Assembly: GCF_026191635.1 (NCBI RefSeq)
Contig: NZ_JAKRRW010000006.1
Coordinates: 1-64,000 of the forward strand
DNA from: Photobacterium obscurum
GTDB taxonomy: Bacteria; Pseudomonadota; Gammaproteobacteria; Enterobacterales; Vibrionaceae
Length of the DNA: 64,000 bases
Direction: 5' to 3'
In this document: in pieces, positions 16,288 to 23,634 of the stretch
How positions within the stretch are numbered: the first letter of the stretch is position 1
Layout of the letters: the number at the start of each line of letters is the position of its first letter
Translations under genes and position numbers: made by a program
The notes under the pieces: generated by a model
Told to the model about the DNA's origin: nothing
Databases searched by the model: none
What the model saw: only the letters and a program-made list of their open reading frames with translations

Positions 16288-18285
16288 ATGAAATTCTCTA
16301 TCGCCAGAAAGCTGAGGCTCAGCTTTTTGTTGATCACGGCTCTTTTTTTATGTGCCGCTGTAATCCTCTATAAACAAATCACACAGATCGAAGAGAATGC
16401 GCACTCGCTCTTGAGTGACGATCTTCCTACCGTCGATGCTAGCCGCTCACTCCAACAAGCAGCACAGTCTTCCATTTTGGTACTGCGAGCTTACATGCTA
16501 TTAGGTGGTGATGAATTATCAGAACAGGCTCTTAAACAGCAGTTAACTGATACTTTTACTCTCGTTGATAGTCGACTTGCCGAACTACAGAGTCATTTGA
16601 CCAAAGCGCAATTTGACACTGTGCGCCAAGGTTGGCTGGCGCTGATGGAGAGCGAGCAAGCTATCGTTTCAATAAGTCATACGGAAGACAACCTTCCAGC
16701 TCATGCCTTGATGTTAAATGAAGCTGCGCCCATCGCCGAGGTGGCACTTGATCAGCTACAGGGGCTGATCAATGAAGAAGAGAACAACACCTTCGGCGGC
16801 GAGAGAAAAAGGCTCATGAAGCTTTATGCTGATAGCTATACCTCGCTCTCTAATGCTCTGGGGACGTTGCGTGATTACCTGTTTGATGGCAATCAGGATC
16901 ATCTTGATAAATATAAAGACTTGATGAGCCGACACGGCAAAGCCGTTACCGAAGTGAATAGTAACCTGAATCTGCTAAGCGAAAGCCATCAGAGTTTGTG
17001 GCAAATCTTTGAGGAGATGCAGAAGATGTATCTGCCTCTTGCCGAGCAGGTTATTGCCCTTCGTCAATCACCGGATTGGAATAAAGCCAACTACATTATG
17101 GCGCAGCAAACCGGCCCCGTGGCAACACAATTTGCCAGTGTTCTCGATGCGATTGTCGCCACTCAGCAAGACAATGCGCAGCAAGGAGGTATTGCTATTC
17201 GTGACAGTGTTTCGAGCGTAATAACCACATTAATATCTATTGTCATTATTGCAAGTGTGTGTTCATTACTGATTGCAACTTGGTTAGGCCGTAGTATTGG
17301 TTCCCGCCTTACTCTTGTCGCTCAGCGAGCTGAAGACATTTCCTACGGTAAGTTTTCGGGACAGGCTTTGTATAACAAAGGTGATGATGAAATTGCTATC
17401 TTGGTGGATGCGGTAAACCGAATGACAGCATCACTATCGGCACTTGTGACTGGCGTAACAGACAAGGCCAAGGATGTGGATTTAAGCATGAATAGGTTGT
17501 TGGTGAATAACAGTAGCACCGCCAATGAAGCCACCAAGCAAGCAGAAAAAATAAGCACGATGGCAACGGCTATCGAGCAAATGTCGGTTACAGCCAGTGA
17601 AACGGCACAAAATACCCAAGCGGCCTCAGACGATTTGCAGTACTCGTCTTCTTTGCTGACGAACGGCGAAAAAGCCCTTGAGCAAAACCAGCAGACTGTT
17701 AATGAACTCAATAAACTTATTGGCCGAGCCAGTGAGATGGTCCAACATTTAAGCGATGAGAGTGATCGTATTGAACGGGTGACCGAAGTGATTGAAAGCG
17801 TTGCTGAGCAAACTAATCTGCTGGCTCTCAATGCAGCGATAGAAGCGGCCAGAGCTGGTGAACAAGGCAGAGGTTTTGCTGTTGTTGCCGATGAAGTGCG
17901 TCTGTTGGCACAGCGTACAACGGAATCAACCACCGAGATTAATGCGATTGTTGATGCCATCCAGAATTCGACCAGACAAGTGGTCAAGGTTATCAATGAC
18001 AGTCAGTCATTGGTCAAAGTCGGCACCGAGCATACGGCCAAGGCCAATGCTATGTTGCAAGATACTATCCGCTATATGGGTGATGTTGCCCATAAAGTCA
18101 GTAATATGACCGTGGCGACCGAGCAGCAGTCCGATGTTTCTCAGTCTTTGGCTGATTTAGTTCACCAGCTGTCTGACTCTGCCGCAGATGTTTCCAATAA
18201 CTGTGATAGTGCAAACCAGACATCTCAGGATATTAAGGCCCAGGTTGATGATCTTAACCATGAAATGAGAAAATTTTCTGTGTAG
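16288..18285 (+). CDS. Methyl-accepting chemotaxis protein with helical periplasmic domain
   Basis: The 665-residue transducer has TM1 near residues 11-30, then a periplasmic region of about 280 residues that is entirely helical. That size suits an HBM (helical bimodular) ligand-binding domain. TM2 follows near 312-335, then HAMP, then the cytoplasmic signalling domain. The hairpin tip is the conserved stretch [20 protein letters not shown] (in part), with '[17 protein letters not shown]'. It would signal through CheW/CheA to the flagellar motor. The ATG at 16288 begins a good signal-anchor ([13 protein letters not shown]). The open frame extends 63 codons upstream without a plausible start. 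No C-terminal CheR-tethering pentapeptide is seen. The ligand is unknown. Confidence 0.9.
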   Translation: MKFSIARKLRLSFLLITALFLCAAVILYKQITQIEENAHSLLSDDLPTVDASRSLQQAAQSSILVLRAYMLLGGDELSEQALKQQLTDTFTLVDSRLAELQSHLTKAQFDTVRQGWLALMESEQAIVSISHTEDNLPAHALMLNEAAPIAEVALDQLQGLINEEENNTFGGERKRLMKLYADSYTSLSNALGTLRDYLFDGNQDHLDKYKDLMSRHGKAVTEVNSNLNLLSESHQSLWQIFEEMQKMYLPLAEQVIALRQSPDWNKANYIMAQQTGPVATQFASVLDAIVATQQDNAQQGGIAIRDSVSSVITTLISIVIIASVCSLLIATWLGRSIGSRLTLVAQRAEDISYGKFSGQALYNKGDDEIAILVDAVNRMTASLSALVTGVTDKAKDVDLSMNRLLVNNSSTANEATKQAEKISTMATAIEQMSVTASETAQNTQAASDDLQYSSSLLTNGEKALEQNQQTVNELNKLIGRASEMVQHLSDESDRIERVTEVIESVAEQTNLLALNAAIEAARAGEQGRGFAVVADEVRLLAQRTTESTTEINAIVDAIQNSTRQVVKVINDSQSLVKVGTEHTAKANAMLQDTIRYMGDVAHKVSNMTVATEQQSDVSQSLADLVHQLSDSAADVSNNCDSANQTSQDIKAQVDDLNHEMRKFSV

Positions 18286-18395
18286 CTCTCAAGCTTTATC
18301 CTTGTGGTCAATGCCCGTTGCATAAGGGGATTACTGATAAATAACGTATTGTTGTTCAAGGTTTAATCATATGAAGTGAAATTGAAAAAATCTGC

Positions 18396-18424
18396 TTTAC
18401 AACCCTAAGTTAGCCCCGTATTAT
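18396..18424 (+). promoter_or_regulatory. Sigma-70 promoter of tRNA-Ser
   Basis: -35 TTTACA (18396-18401) and -10 TATTAT (18419-18424) are separated by 17 bp, 12 bp before the tRNA. The same -35/-10 pair with the same spacing precedes the second tRNA-Ser gene at 59758-59786. Confidence 0.8.
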
Positions 18425-18436
18425 CCGCCGCACAAA

Positions 18437-18527
18437 GGAGAGATGGCTGAGTGGTTGAAAGCACCGGTCTTGAAAACCGGCATACGTTTGTAGCGTATCT
18501 AGGGTTCAAATCCCTATCTCTCCGCCA
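18437..18527 (+). tRNA. tRNA-Ser (anticodon UGA)
   Basis: This is a 91-nt class II tRNA including encoded CCA. The acceptor GGAGAGA pairs with TCTCTCC, the anticodon loop is cTTGAaa with anticodon TGA, and there is a long variable arm (catacgtttgtagcgtat) and T-arm agGGTTCAAATCCct. It reads UCA (and UCG/UCU by wobble). Its 3' 27 bp are the integration site of the island that follows. Integration restores the gene, so it stays intact. It is identical to the gene at 59800-59890. Confidence 0.97.
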
Positions 18528-18543
18528 AATTAAAAACACAAAA

Positions 18544-18570
18544 AGCCGTTGATTATCAACGGCTTTTTTG
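18544..18570 (+). terminator. Rho-independent terminator after tRNA-Ser
   Basis: agccgttga/tcaacggct arms with a short loop are followed by T6. Together with the adjacent bases this terminator sits inside the island, between attL and the integrase. Confidence 0.9.
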
Positions 18571-18613
18571 TTTCTGGGCATTGCAAGCATCCACAATAGG
18601 ATTGACTGAGACA

Positions 18614-19909
18614 ATGTACCTATTCCGCGCTGCAAATTGCACCTACTACACCCGCATCTGTCTGCCAAAATCGTTAAAAGACAGAGGCTTCCCGTTTGAC
18701 ATCAAGGTTTCGCTTCTAACTAAGTGTCGTTCCGAGGCTGTAGAACGTAACCTTGACGTTGCCCGAACCCTACGCCCGCTGGTTGCCGGTGTGACGCCTG
18801 ATGAAACCGTGGCTGGCTTTAAGTGCTTGGTTGACCAAACTATCAACCAAATTCGCATCGGTTTTACCTCCCCTGACAAGACAACAGTTCCTATTCGGAT
18901 AGCCAGCAAAGCAAGCGACGTTGAACTTCCGAAGTTGGTTGAAGTTCCGAAGCCGCCACCGGGTATCACATTGAGTGAAGCTTTGTCGCAATTTATCGCT
19001 TCAAAGGAAAAAGAGCCGGTGCGGCCACTGACGGTAAAACAGCTTAAACAGCGCATAGGGCACTTTATCACCTCCACCGAAGCGACAACGGTGTCCCAGG
19101 TTACCAGCGCAGAGGCACTCGTGTATCGGGATGTCTTGCTTGGCGAGGGGCGTAGTCATAAAACAAACAAAGAGTATATGGCTGCCTCTTCTCAGTTCTT
19201 CAAATGGTGCAAGCTGATGCTCTATACCACGATCAACCCCTTTACGGGTATTCCACTGGCTAAATCGTCGAGCACTGGCGATGGTTCAGCGCGGCAGCGC
19301 TGGCAAAAACACGAATTAAAGCGCCTGTTTCAGTCCGCTGAGTTTAAAGCAAAGGATGCCGCGTTTAAGTGGGCGACACTCTTGATGCTGTTCCACGGCC
19401 TCAGGCCTTCGGAGGTGTGTCAGCTAAGGGTTGAAGATATTTGTGAGCAAGATGGCATGATCTGTATCCGTGTCAGCTCAGAAGGGGTTGAACAGCGTGT
19501 CAAAACCGACAGTTCATACCGTCTTGTCCCGGTGCATGCCAAGGTTTTGTCATGGGGATTTCAAGATTATGTGTCTGAACTGAAGCAAGCAGGCCAGACA
19601 CAGCTATTTTCTTACATCCCATTAGGGGAGAACAAAGACTGGTCTCGCCAATATTGCCAACAGCTTGCGAGGTTGCAGAATAAAATCGGTATGAAAGCGG
19701 GACAGCGACCGACTGCTTATTCGTTTCGGCATACCTTTGTTGATGAATTAAAACAACAAGAGGTAGATGAAAACATCGTTGCTCAGCTTGTTGGCCATAA
19801 AAACCAAAACATAACTTATGGCCGCTATGGAAAAAAATACAAACTTAGTGTCTTGAAGAAGTATCTGTCTCTTATCAACTATGGCTCTGATTGTACTGTG
19901 GATTTTTGA
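18614..19909 (+). CDS. Tyrosine recombinase/integrase 1
   Basis: The 431-residue phage-type integrase has a SAM-like core-binding domain near residues 125-215 (ITLSEALSQFIASKEK) and a catalytic domain with the Arg of HGLRPSEVCQLR, YSFRHTF (a Tyr replaces the usual first His of HxxR), VGHKNQNITYGRY with the third conserved His and the likely nucleophile Tyr. It lies directly inside attL, 87 bp from the tRNA, in the usual position of the site-specific integrase, so it most likely carries out insertion and excision at tRNA-Ser. The chosen ATG gives MYLFRAANCTYYTRICLP, a normal integrase N-terminus. A longer frame to 18581 would run into the conserved left-end sequence. Confidence 0.9.
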   Translation: MYLFRAANCTYYTRICLPKSLKDRGFPFDIKVSLLTKCRSEAVERNLDVARTLRPLVAGVTPDETVAGFKCLVDQTINQIRIGFTSPDKTTVPIRIASKASDVELPKLVEVPKPPPGITLSEALSQFIASKEKEPVRPLTVKQLKQRIGHFITSTEATTVSQVTSAEALVYRDVLLGEGRSHKTNKEYMAASSQFFKWCKLMLYTTINPFTGIPLAKSSSTGDGSARQRWQKHELKRLFQSAEFKAKDAAFKWATLLMLFHGLRPSEVCQLRVEDICEQDGMICIRVSSEGVEQRVKTDSSYRLVPVHAKVLSWGFQDYVSELKQAGQTQLFSYIPLGENKDWSRQYCQQLARLQNKIGMKAGQRPTAYSFRHTFVDELKQQEVDENIVAQLVGHKNQNITYGRYGKKYKLSVLKKYLSLINYGSDCTVDF

Positions 19910-20057
19910 CGCGCCTATATAAGCATTTGTATAAGTAGTTGTTTTTATTTGTGAAAACATTTAAATATTAGCAGTTTAGTATGTATTTCGCCCTTTGGAG
20001 CGTGCTAGCTTGTAGCCAAAGAATGATGAAAAGCGGCTCGAACCGCGGAGGTCAATG

Positions 20058-21212
20058 ATGGCTCAATACACTTTTGCAGATTATGCTGCGCAATACCTCG
20101 CAGAGCGTCAATTTGAGGTCGCCCCCTCTACCCTGAAGTCAGTGAAGTCCAAAGTGAAAAACCTGGTTAGGCACTTTGGTAACAGGCCGATAGAGACAAT
20201 AAGGCAATCAGATATCAAAGCCTGGAAAATCAAGGCGCACAAAAAGTTTGCCAATAAAACCATCAATGAACATTTCACGGTGCTCCGGGCTATTTTTAGC
20301 AGCGCTCAATGTGACGGCGTGATTGCCCGAAACCCAATGGACGGCCTGAGTAACTTAACGATTGAAACCGCAGAACCTCTGCCGTTCACCAAGTCAGAGC
20401 TTACCCTCTTGGTTACAGCGCAAACTGAATACCAAAGTGAGCAAAACTTGTGCCTAACCAGCTGTGCAACTGGCGGGCGGATTAGCGAGGCGATTGCGTT
20501 AGACTGGGACTGCGTTGATTTTGAACGTCGCCGGATTGATATCAATAAATGTAAAGTGCTCGGTGGGTATAAAGTACCGAAGACGGAATCATCCGAGCGA
20601 ACCATTGAGATGAACCCGCATGTGATGGCCATTTTAAAACGGCAATATAAGCTAACAGGCCATCTCAAGCCCAAGCGGATAAAAGTGTTACAGGCGGACA
20701 ATAAAACCCACAAGACCCTGTACGTTCGTCATGTATTTCTTAACACCAAGACAGGCAAACCGTTTATTGATTCGCGCCAGTACGCCAAAAGCTTTTTTAC
20801 CCCTTTCTTGAAGGTGCTGGGCATTAAGCACCGAGGGCCGAACCAGCCCCGCCATACTTTCGCCAGTCATTGCCTCACTGCGGGGATAAGTAAAGAGTGG
20901 GTTGCGCGGCAACTTGGCCACGAAGATACCACTATGGTGGATAAACATTATTCTCGCTGGCTGAAGGAGGATGCCCCTAACTATGCAGGCCAGTTTTATG
21001 AATGCATGAATGATGTCTTTGGCGTTGTCGATAACCCTGTTGAGGAAACCCTAAGCCAGTCCGCTAGTAGATCAGCATCCTCATTGCCAAACCGCTCCTC
21101 CGAAACCTCATTGAGCCTGGTTGGACAGTTATTGATAGCCCTGGAACAAAATCCGGCGTTGGCCAGTACGCTTCAGCAGGCGTTGAACCTGTCGGGAGGT
21201 GCGCATGACTAG
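20058..21212 (+). CDS. Tyrosine recombinase/integrase 2
   Basis: The 384-residue second recombinase is unrelated in close sequence to the first. It has an N-terminal core-binding domain (TFADYAAQYLAERQFEVAPSTLKSVKSK in part) and the catalytic elements ATGGRISEAIALDW (Arg), GPNQPRHTFASH (R of HxxR, His shifted), ARQLGHEDTTMVDKHYSRW (His and Tyr). GGAGG at 20047-20051 favours the second of two adjacent ATGs. It starts 148 bp after integrase 1. Having two recombinases suggests separate roles, for example recombination and copy handling, but this is not shown by the sequence. The C-terminal tail of about 60 residues is Ser rich. Confidence 0.9.
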   Translation: MAQYTFADYAAQYLAERQFEVAPSTLKSVKSKVKNLVRHFGNRPIETIRQSDIKAWKIKAHKKFANKTINEHFTVLRAIFSSAQCDGVIARNPMDGLSNLTIETAEPLPFTKSELTLLVTAQTEYQSEQNLCLTSCATGGRISEAIALDWDCVDFERRRIDINKCKVLGGYKVPKTESSERTIEMNPHVMAILKRQYKLTGHLKPKRIKVLQADNKTHKTLYVRHVFLNTKTGKPFIDSRQYAKSFFTPFLKVLGIKHRGPNQPRHTFASHCLTAGISKEWVARQLGHEDTTMVDKHYSRWLKEDAPNYAGQFYECMNDVFGVVDNPVEETLSQSASRSASSLPNRSSETSLSLVGQLLIALEQNPALASTLQQALNLSGGAHD

Positions 21213-21393
21213 TTTTTTCATTTTGGCCGGAGACAGCCTCGACATGGGCCGCGCCCAAAAAGGGCGACGGTTGTTTAACCAGCTAAGCTATCGTCTCACT
21301 TTTAGCTGCGCAAAAGATGAGACGACAGCGGCTGGCAAGGGAGACCCCTTGACCCCAAGTTCGGCCCCCACCTCTACAGGAGGTAGGGAATGA
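21205..21393 (+). CDS. Small coupled protein between integrase 2 and relaxase
   Basis: The 62-residue product is unrecognised. The reading frame begins inside the integrase 2 stop region (8-bp overlap) with GGAGG 5 nt upstream. It ends in an ATGA overlap with the relaxase start, so its boundaries fit translational coupling on both sides. The sequence is Thr, Ser and Gly rich in its second half with no obvious domain. It could be an accessory to recombination or mobilisation, or a coupling leader. Coding is likely from context only. Confidence 0.5.
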   Translation: MTSFFILAGDSLDMGRAQKGRRLFNQLSYRLTFSCAKDETTAAGKGDPLTPSSAPTSTGGRE

Positions 21394-22931
21394 AAACCAT
21401 CCATGTTTTGTACCGTCATTTTAATCCTGATACGACGGCCAAGGGGGTTGCAATAATGAGCAACTCGCTGGGCCACACGCTGCGTATCCCTTCAAAAAAA
21501 GTTAAAGCGCCGGAGTGGGATGAATCGCTGGCGAAGGAAAATTTGCTGTGGTTTAACGGCATAACCGCGCCGCTTGATGATTATAACCTAGAGCAAAAAC
21601 AAGCCATCTTAGAAGCGATTATGCCTGCCAGGAAAGTAAAAAATCAGGCACGACTAAAGACCCAGCGTAGGCAGCTGAAAGCCAAAATTAAAAAGGCGAT
21701 GAAGGTTGAACGTCAAAAAGGCCATGAGGACGTGGCCGAGTTGCTGTGGGAGCTGTGGACGACACCCGATGATTGCCATATTCCTGCGGGCAAGGTAGCG
21801 CAATTAGACATGAAAACAATGGCGCGTCATCAGCAAAAAATGGGTACGATCAGAAAGTTTGTAGATGTGCATAACAAGCTGACCGGGGCCAGGCCCAACC
21901 AGAACGCCACTTATCTCCAGGAAGGGATCATTAAAATCCCTCACCGCTGGAACGTAGATAACAAAACCATTACGCCGCAGGACTGGCTGGACTTTACGGA
22001 AAAGTTCCTCACGCACTATTTTCCGAAATACCACATCCATGCCATGGCGGTGCATGCTGATGAGCGACTAAAAAATGAAGAAACCGGTACGCATTGTCAC
22101 TATTTTTTGTCAGGGAAAGACCGTGTTTTTGGCAACTGGGATTTGCTGAAAACTCAAATTGAAGTGGTAAACCAATATACACGCGAGCAGAACAAACTGC
22201 GTGCTGCAAGAAATGAAAAAGAAGAAAAGCTTCTACCAGAAAATTGTGTGCTCACACAGGCGCAAATGGTGCTGCACGGCGAGCGGTTGCAAGCCATGTT
22301 TCGTGACTTCATCAACGAACACCTGCTGCACAAACGTGGGTTTCATGCAGAGATTGCTCCCGAAACCGAGCGCCAATCTGAGGAGTGTAAGAAAATGAAC
22401 CGGCAAGTAAAAATGCCCAAGTCCAAGCGCAGTCATAATTACGCGACCCGCAAATGTGAGCTGGAAGAAAAGCGGCTGGAAAAGCTGAAGGTGGCAACCA
22501 AAGAGGCGGCCATCAGTCTTGCTGAGCTTGAAACCGCCAAGGCGCAACTGACCAGTGAGCACGCCTGGCAACAAGAGCAATTGATGCAACTTGAGCAGGA
22601 TATTACAGAGAAAAAAGCAGAAATTGCAGACCAAGAGCAAGCCATCAAGACACTTGGTTTTGAATACTGCCGCATAAACACAATGACGGGAAAACTTAGG
22701 GGCGAGCTGAAACAGCTGCTGGGCGAGCTTATCCGGGAGGCATATATCGGCGTGGCGTACCAGCAGCGTGGCCTCGAGCATCAGGCAGAAGACTTTTTTC
22801 AGCGTCTGGCAGAACAGTTAGATAGCGAAATGTCGCTTGATTTACAGCCTCTGGTGCACAGTATTATCCATACAGTGTACGATGAGCGACGCGACAAGAG
22901 TCTTGAGGGTTGTGAGGTGGGCTATGACTAA
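21390..22931 (+). CDS. MobV/Pre-like relaxase (mobilisation protein)
   Basis: The 513-residue protein has an N-terminal region with 'HIHAMAVHADE' and 'GTHCHYFLSG' near residues 210-240. The H-x-H pattern fits the metal-binding HUH motif of Mob_Pre/MobV relaxases, which nick at an oriT and initiate transfer or rolling-circle events. Residues about 360-440 are a long coiled coil rich in Glu, Lys and Gln (KCELEEKRLEKLKVATKEA, in part). The start overlaps the small upstream gene. No coupling protein or type IV secretion genes are present, so transfer would need a helper. The relaxase family call is moderately sure; MobA/other HUH families remain possible. Confidence 0.65.
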   Translation: MKTIHVLYRHFNPDTTAKGVAIMSNSLGHTLRIPSKKVKAPEWDESLAKENLLWFNGITAPLDDYNLEQKQAILEAIMPARKVKNQARLKTQRRQLKAKIKKAMKVERQKGHEDVAELLWELWTTPDDCHIPAGKVAQLDMKTMARHQQKMGTIRKFVDVHNKLTGARPNQNATYLQEGIIKIPHRWNVDNKTITPQDWLDFTEKFLTHYFPKYHIHAMAVHADERLKNEETGTHCHYFLSGKDRVFGNWDLLKTQIEVVNQYTREQNKLRAARNEKEEKLLPENCVLTQAQMVLHGERLQAMFRDFINEHLLHKRGFHAEIAPETERQSEECKKMNRQVKMPKSKRSHNYATRKCELEEKRLEKLKVATKEAAISLAELETAKAQLTSEHAWQQEQLMQLEQDITEKKAEIADQEQAIKTLGFEYCRINTMTGKLRGELKQLLGELIREAYIGVAYQQRGLEHQAEDFFQRLAEQLDSEMSLDLQPLVHSIIHTVYDERRDKSLEGCEVGYD

Positions 22932-23034
22932 CCGGCTAAAACAGAGAGAGTCGTTTCTTTCGTTTATTTCGTTACTTTCTTTATTTCTTTTGTTTCTTAC
23001 TTTCTTTAGTGCGCCGGAGGTGTGTAATGAGTGA
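22924..23034 (+). CDS. 36-residue single-pass membrane peptide
   Basis: The frame starts inside the relaxase 3' end (8-bp overlap), with a gaggtg ribosome-binding site, and ends 8 bp into the next gene. The peptide has a basic N-terminus (MTNRLKQRE) and then a continuous hydrophobic segment of about 20 residues rich in Phe, Leu and Ser, so it would sit in the membrane. Overlap on both sides suggests translation as part of the mobilisation operon. It is short enough to be accidental, since it reads a T-rich stretch. Confidence 0.4.
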   Translation: MTNRLKQRESFLSFISLLSLFLLFLTFFSAPEVCNE

Positions 23035-23307
23035 AACTCAAATTGGCCGAACGCCTGAGGTGTCTGATGAAGCGATTATTCGTTCCGGTAATGCCTTGCT
23101 GCAACAAGAGCTGCTTACTCAGCAGAATGGTTCGCTGGAAGAAATTTGGACAGCGTTCAGGAACACTATGGTGAGCTTAAAGCAGACTTTGGTGCAAAGG
23201 AAAAAGAGCTGGAAATGTTAACCATGCAGTTAGAGGTTATTTCGAAAGAAAAGGAAAGGTTACTAAATGATCTGGTTAATCTAGCAGCAAAGTTACAAAA
23301 GCACTAA
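23027..23307 (+). pseudogene. Coiled-coil accessory gene with frameshift
   Basis: The frame begins MSETQIGRTPEVSDEAIIRS and shows normal coding up to 'NGSLEE' near 23142. It then becomes unconvincing and stops at 23221. The -1 frame continues from there as NLDSVQEHYGELKADFGAKE (part) to a stop at 23307, a convincing amphipathic coiled coil. The full product would be about 93 residues. A single-base change near 'gaagaaattt' explains this. A sequencing error cannot be excluded. The ribosome-binding site GGAGG lies just upstream. In this position it is likely a partner of the relaxase. Confidence 0.6.
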
Positions 23308-23634
23308 ATGGACCATCTGAATTTATATGTATGATTGAAAAACTTCACGATCAAAGCCATCTTAACCAAATTTTATCAAATTAATGATAGCAACCAGTTA
23401 ACATTAATAATGCGGTTAGGTAACTATTATTACATATTATCCATCTAAGAATAGTGCCTGCAAAAAAGAACCTTTTAGTATATGAATGATGAGTTTTCTA
23501 TGGAAACCAACATGGAAAACTCATATCATATGCGGTCATTGTATGTTGTTGTTTTTAAATGTCAGTAGTCAATGTTATGCGGACTAACTAACATACTCAA
23601 CTATCAAAACGAAAAATGACAAAAGGATGTATGT
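23308..23634. other. Non-coding stretch before the STAND gene
   Basis: This AT-rich region of 327 bp lies between the mobilisation genes and the cargo gene and probably holds the cargo promoter. I see no gene or clear hairpin. Confidence 0.5.

Noticed and set aside
17343-17996. Long minus-strand open frame inside the chemoreceptor gene
   Set aside because: It is antisense to the conserved signalling domain of the chemoreceptor, has no start signal and encodes only low-complexity Ser/Leu-rich sequence.
23130-23160. Programmed -1 frameshift in the coiled-coil gene
   Set aside because: The 'gaaattt' stretch is not in the X-XXY-YYZ phase needed for a classical slippery site. A simple indel is more likely.
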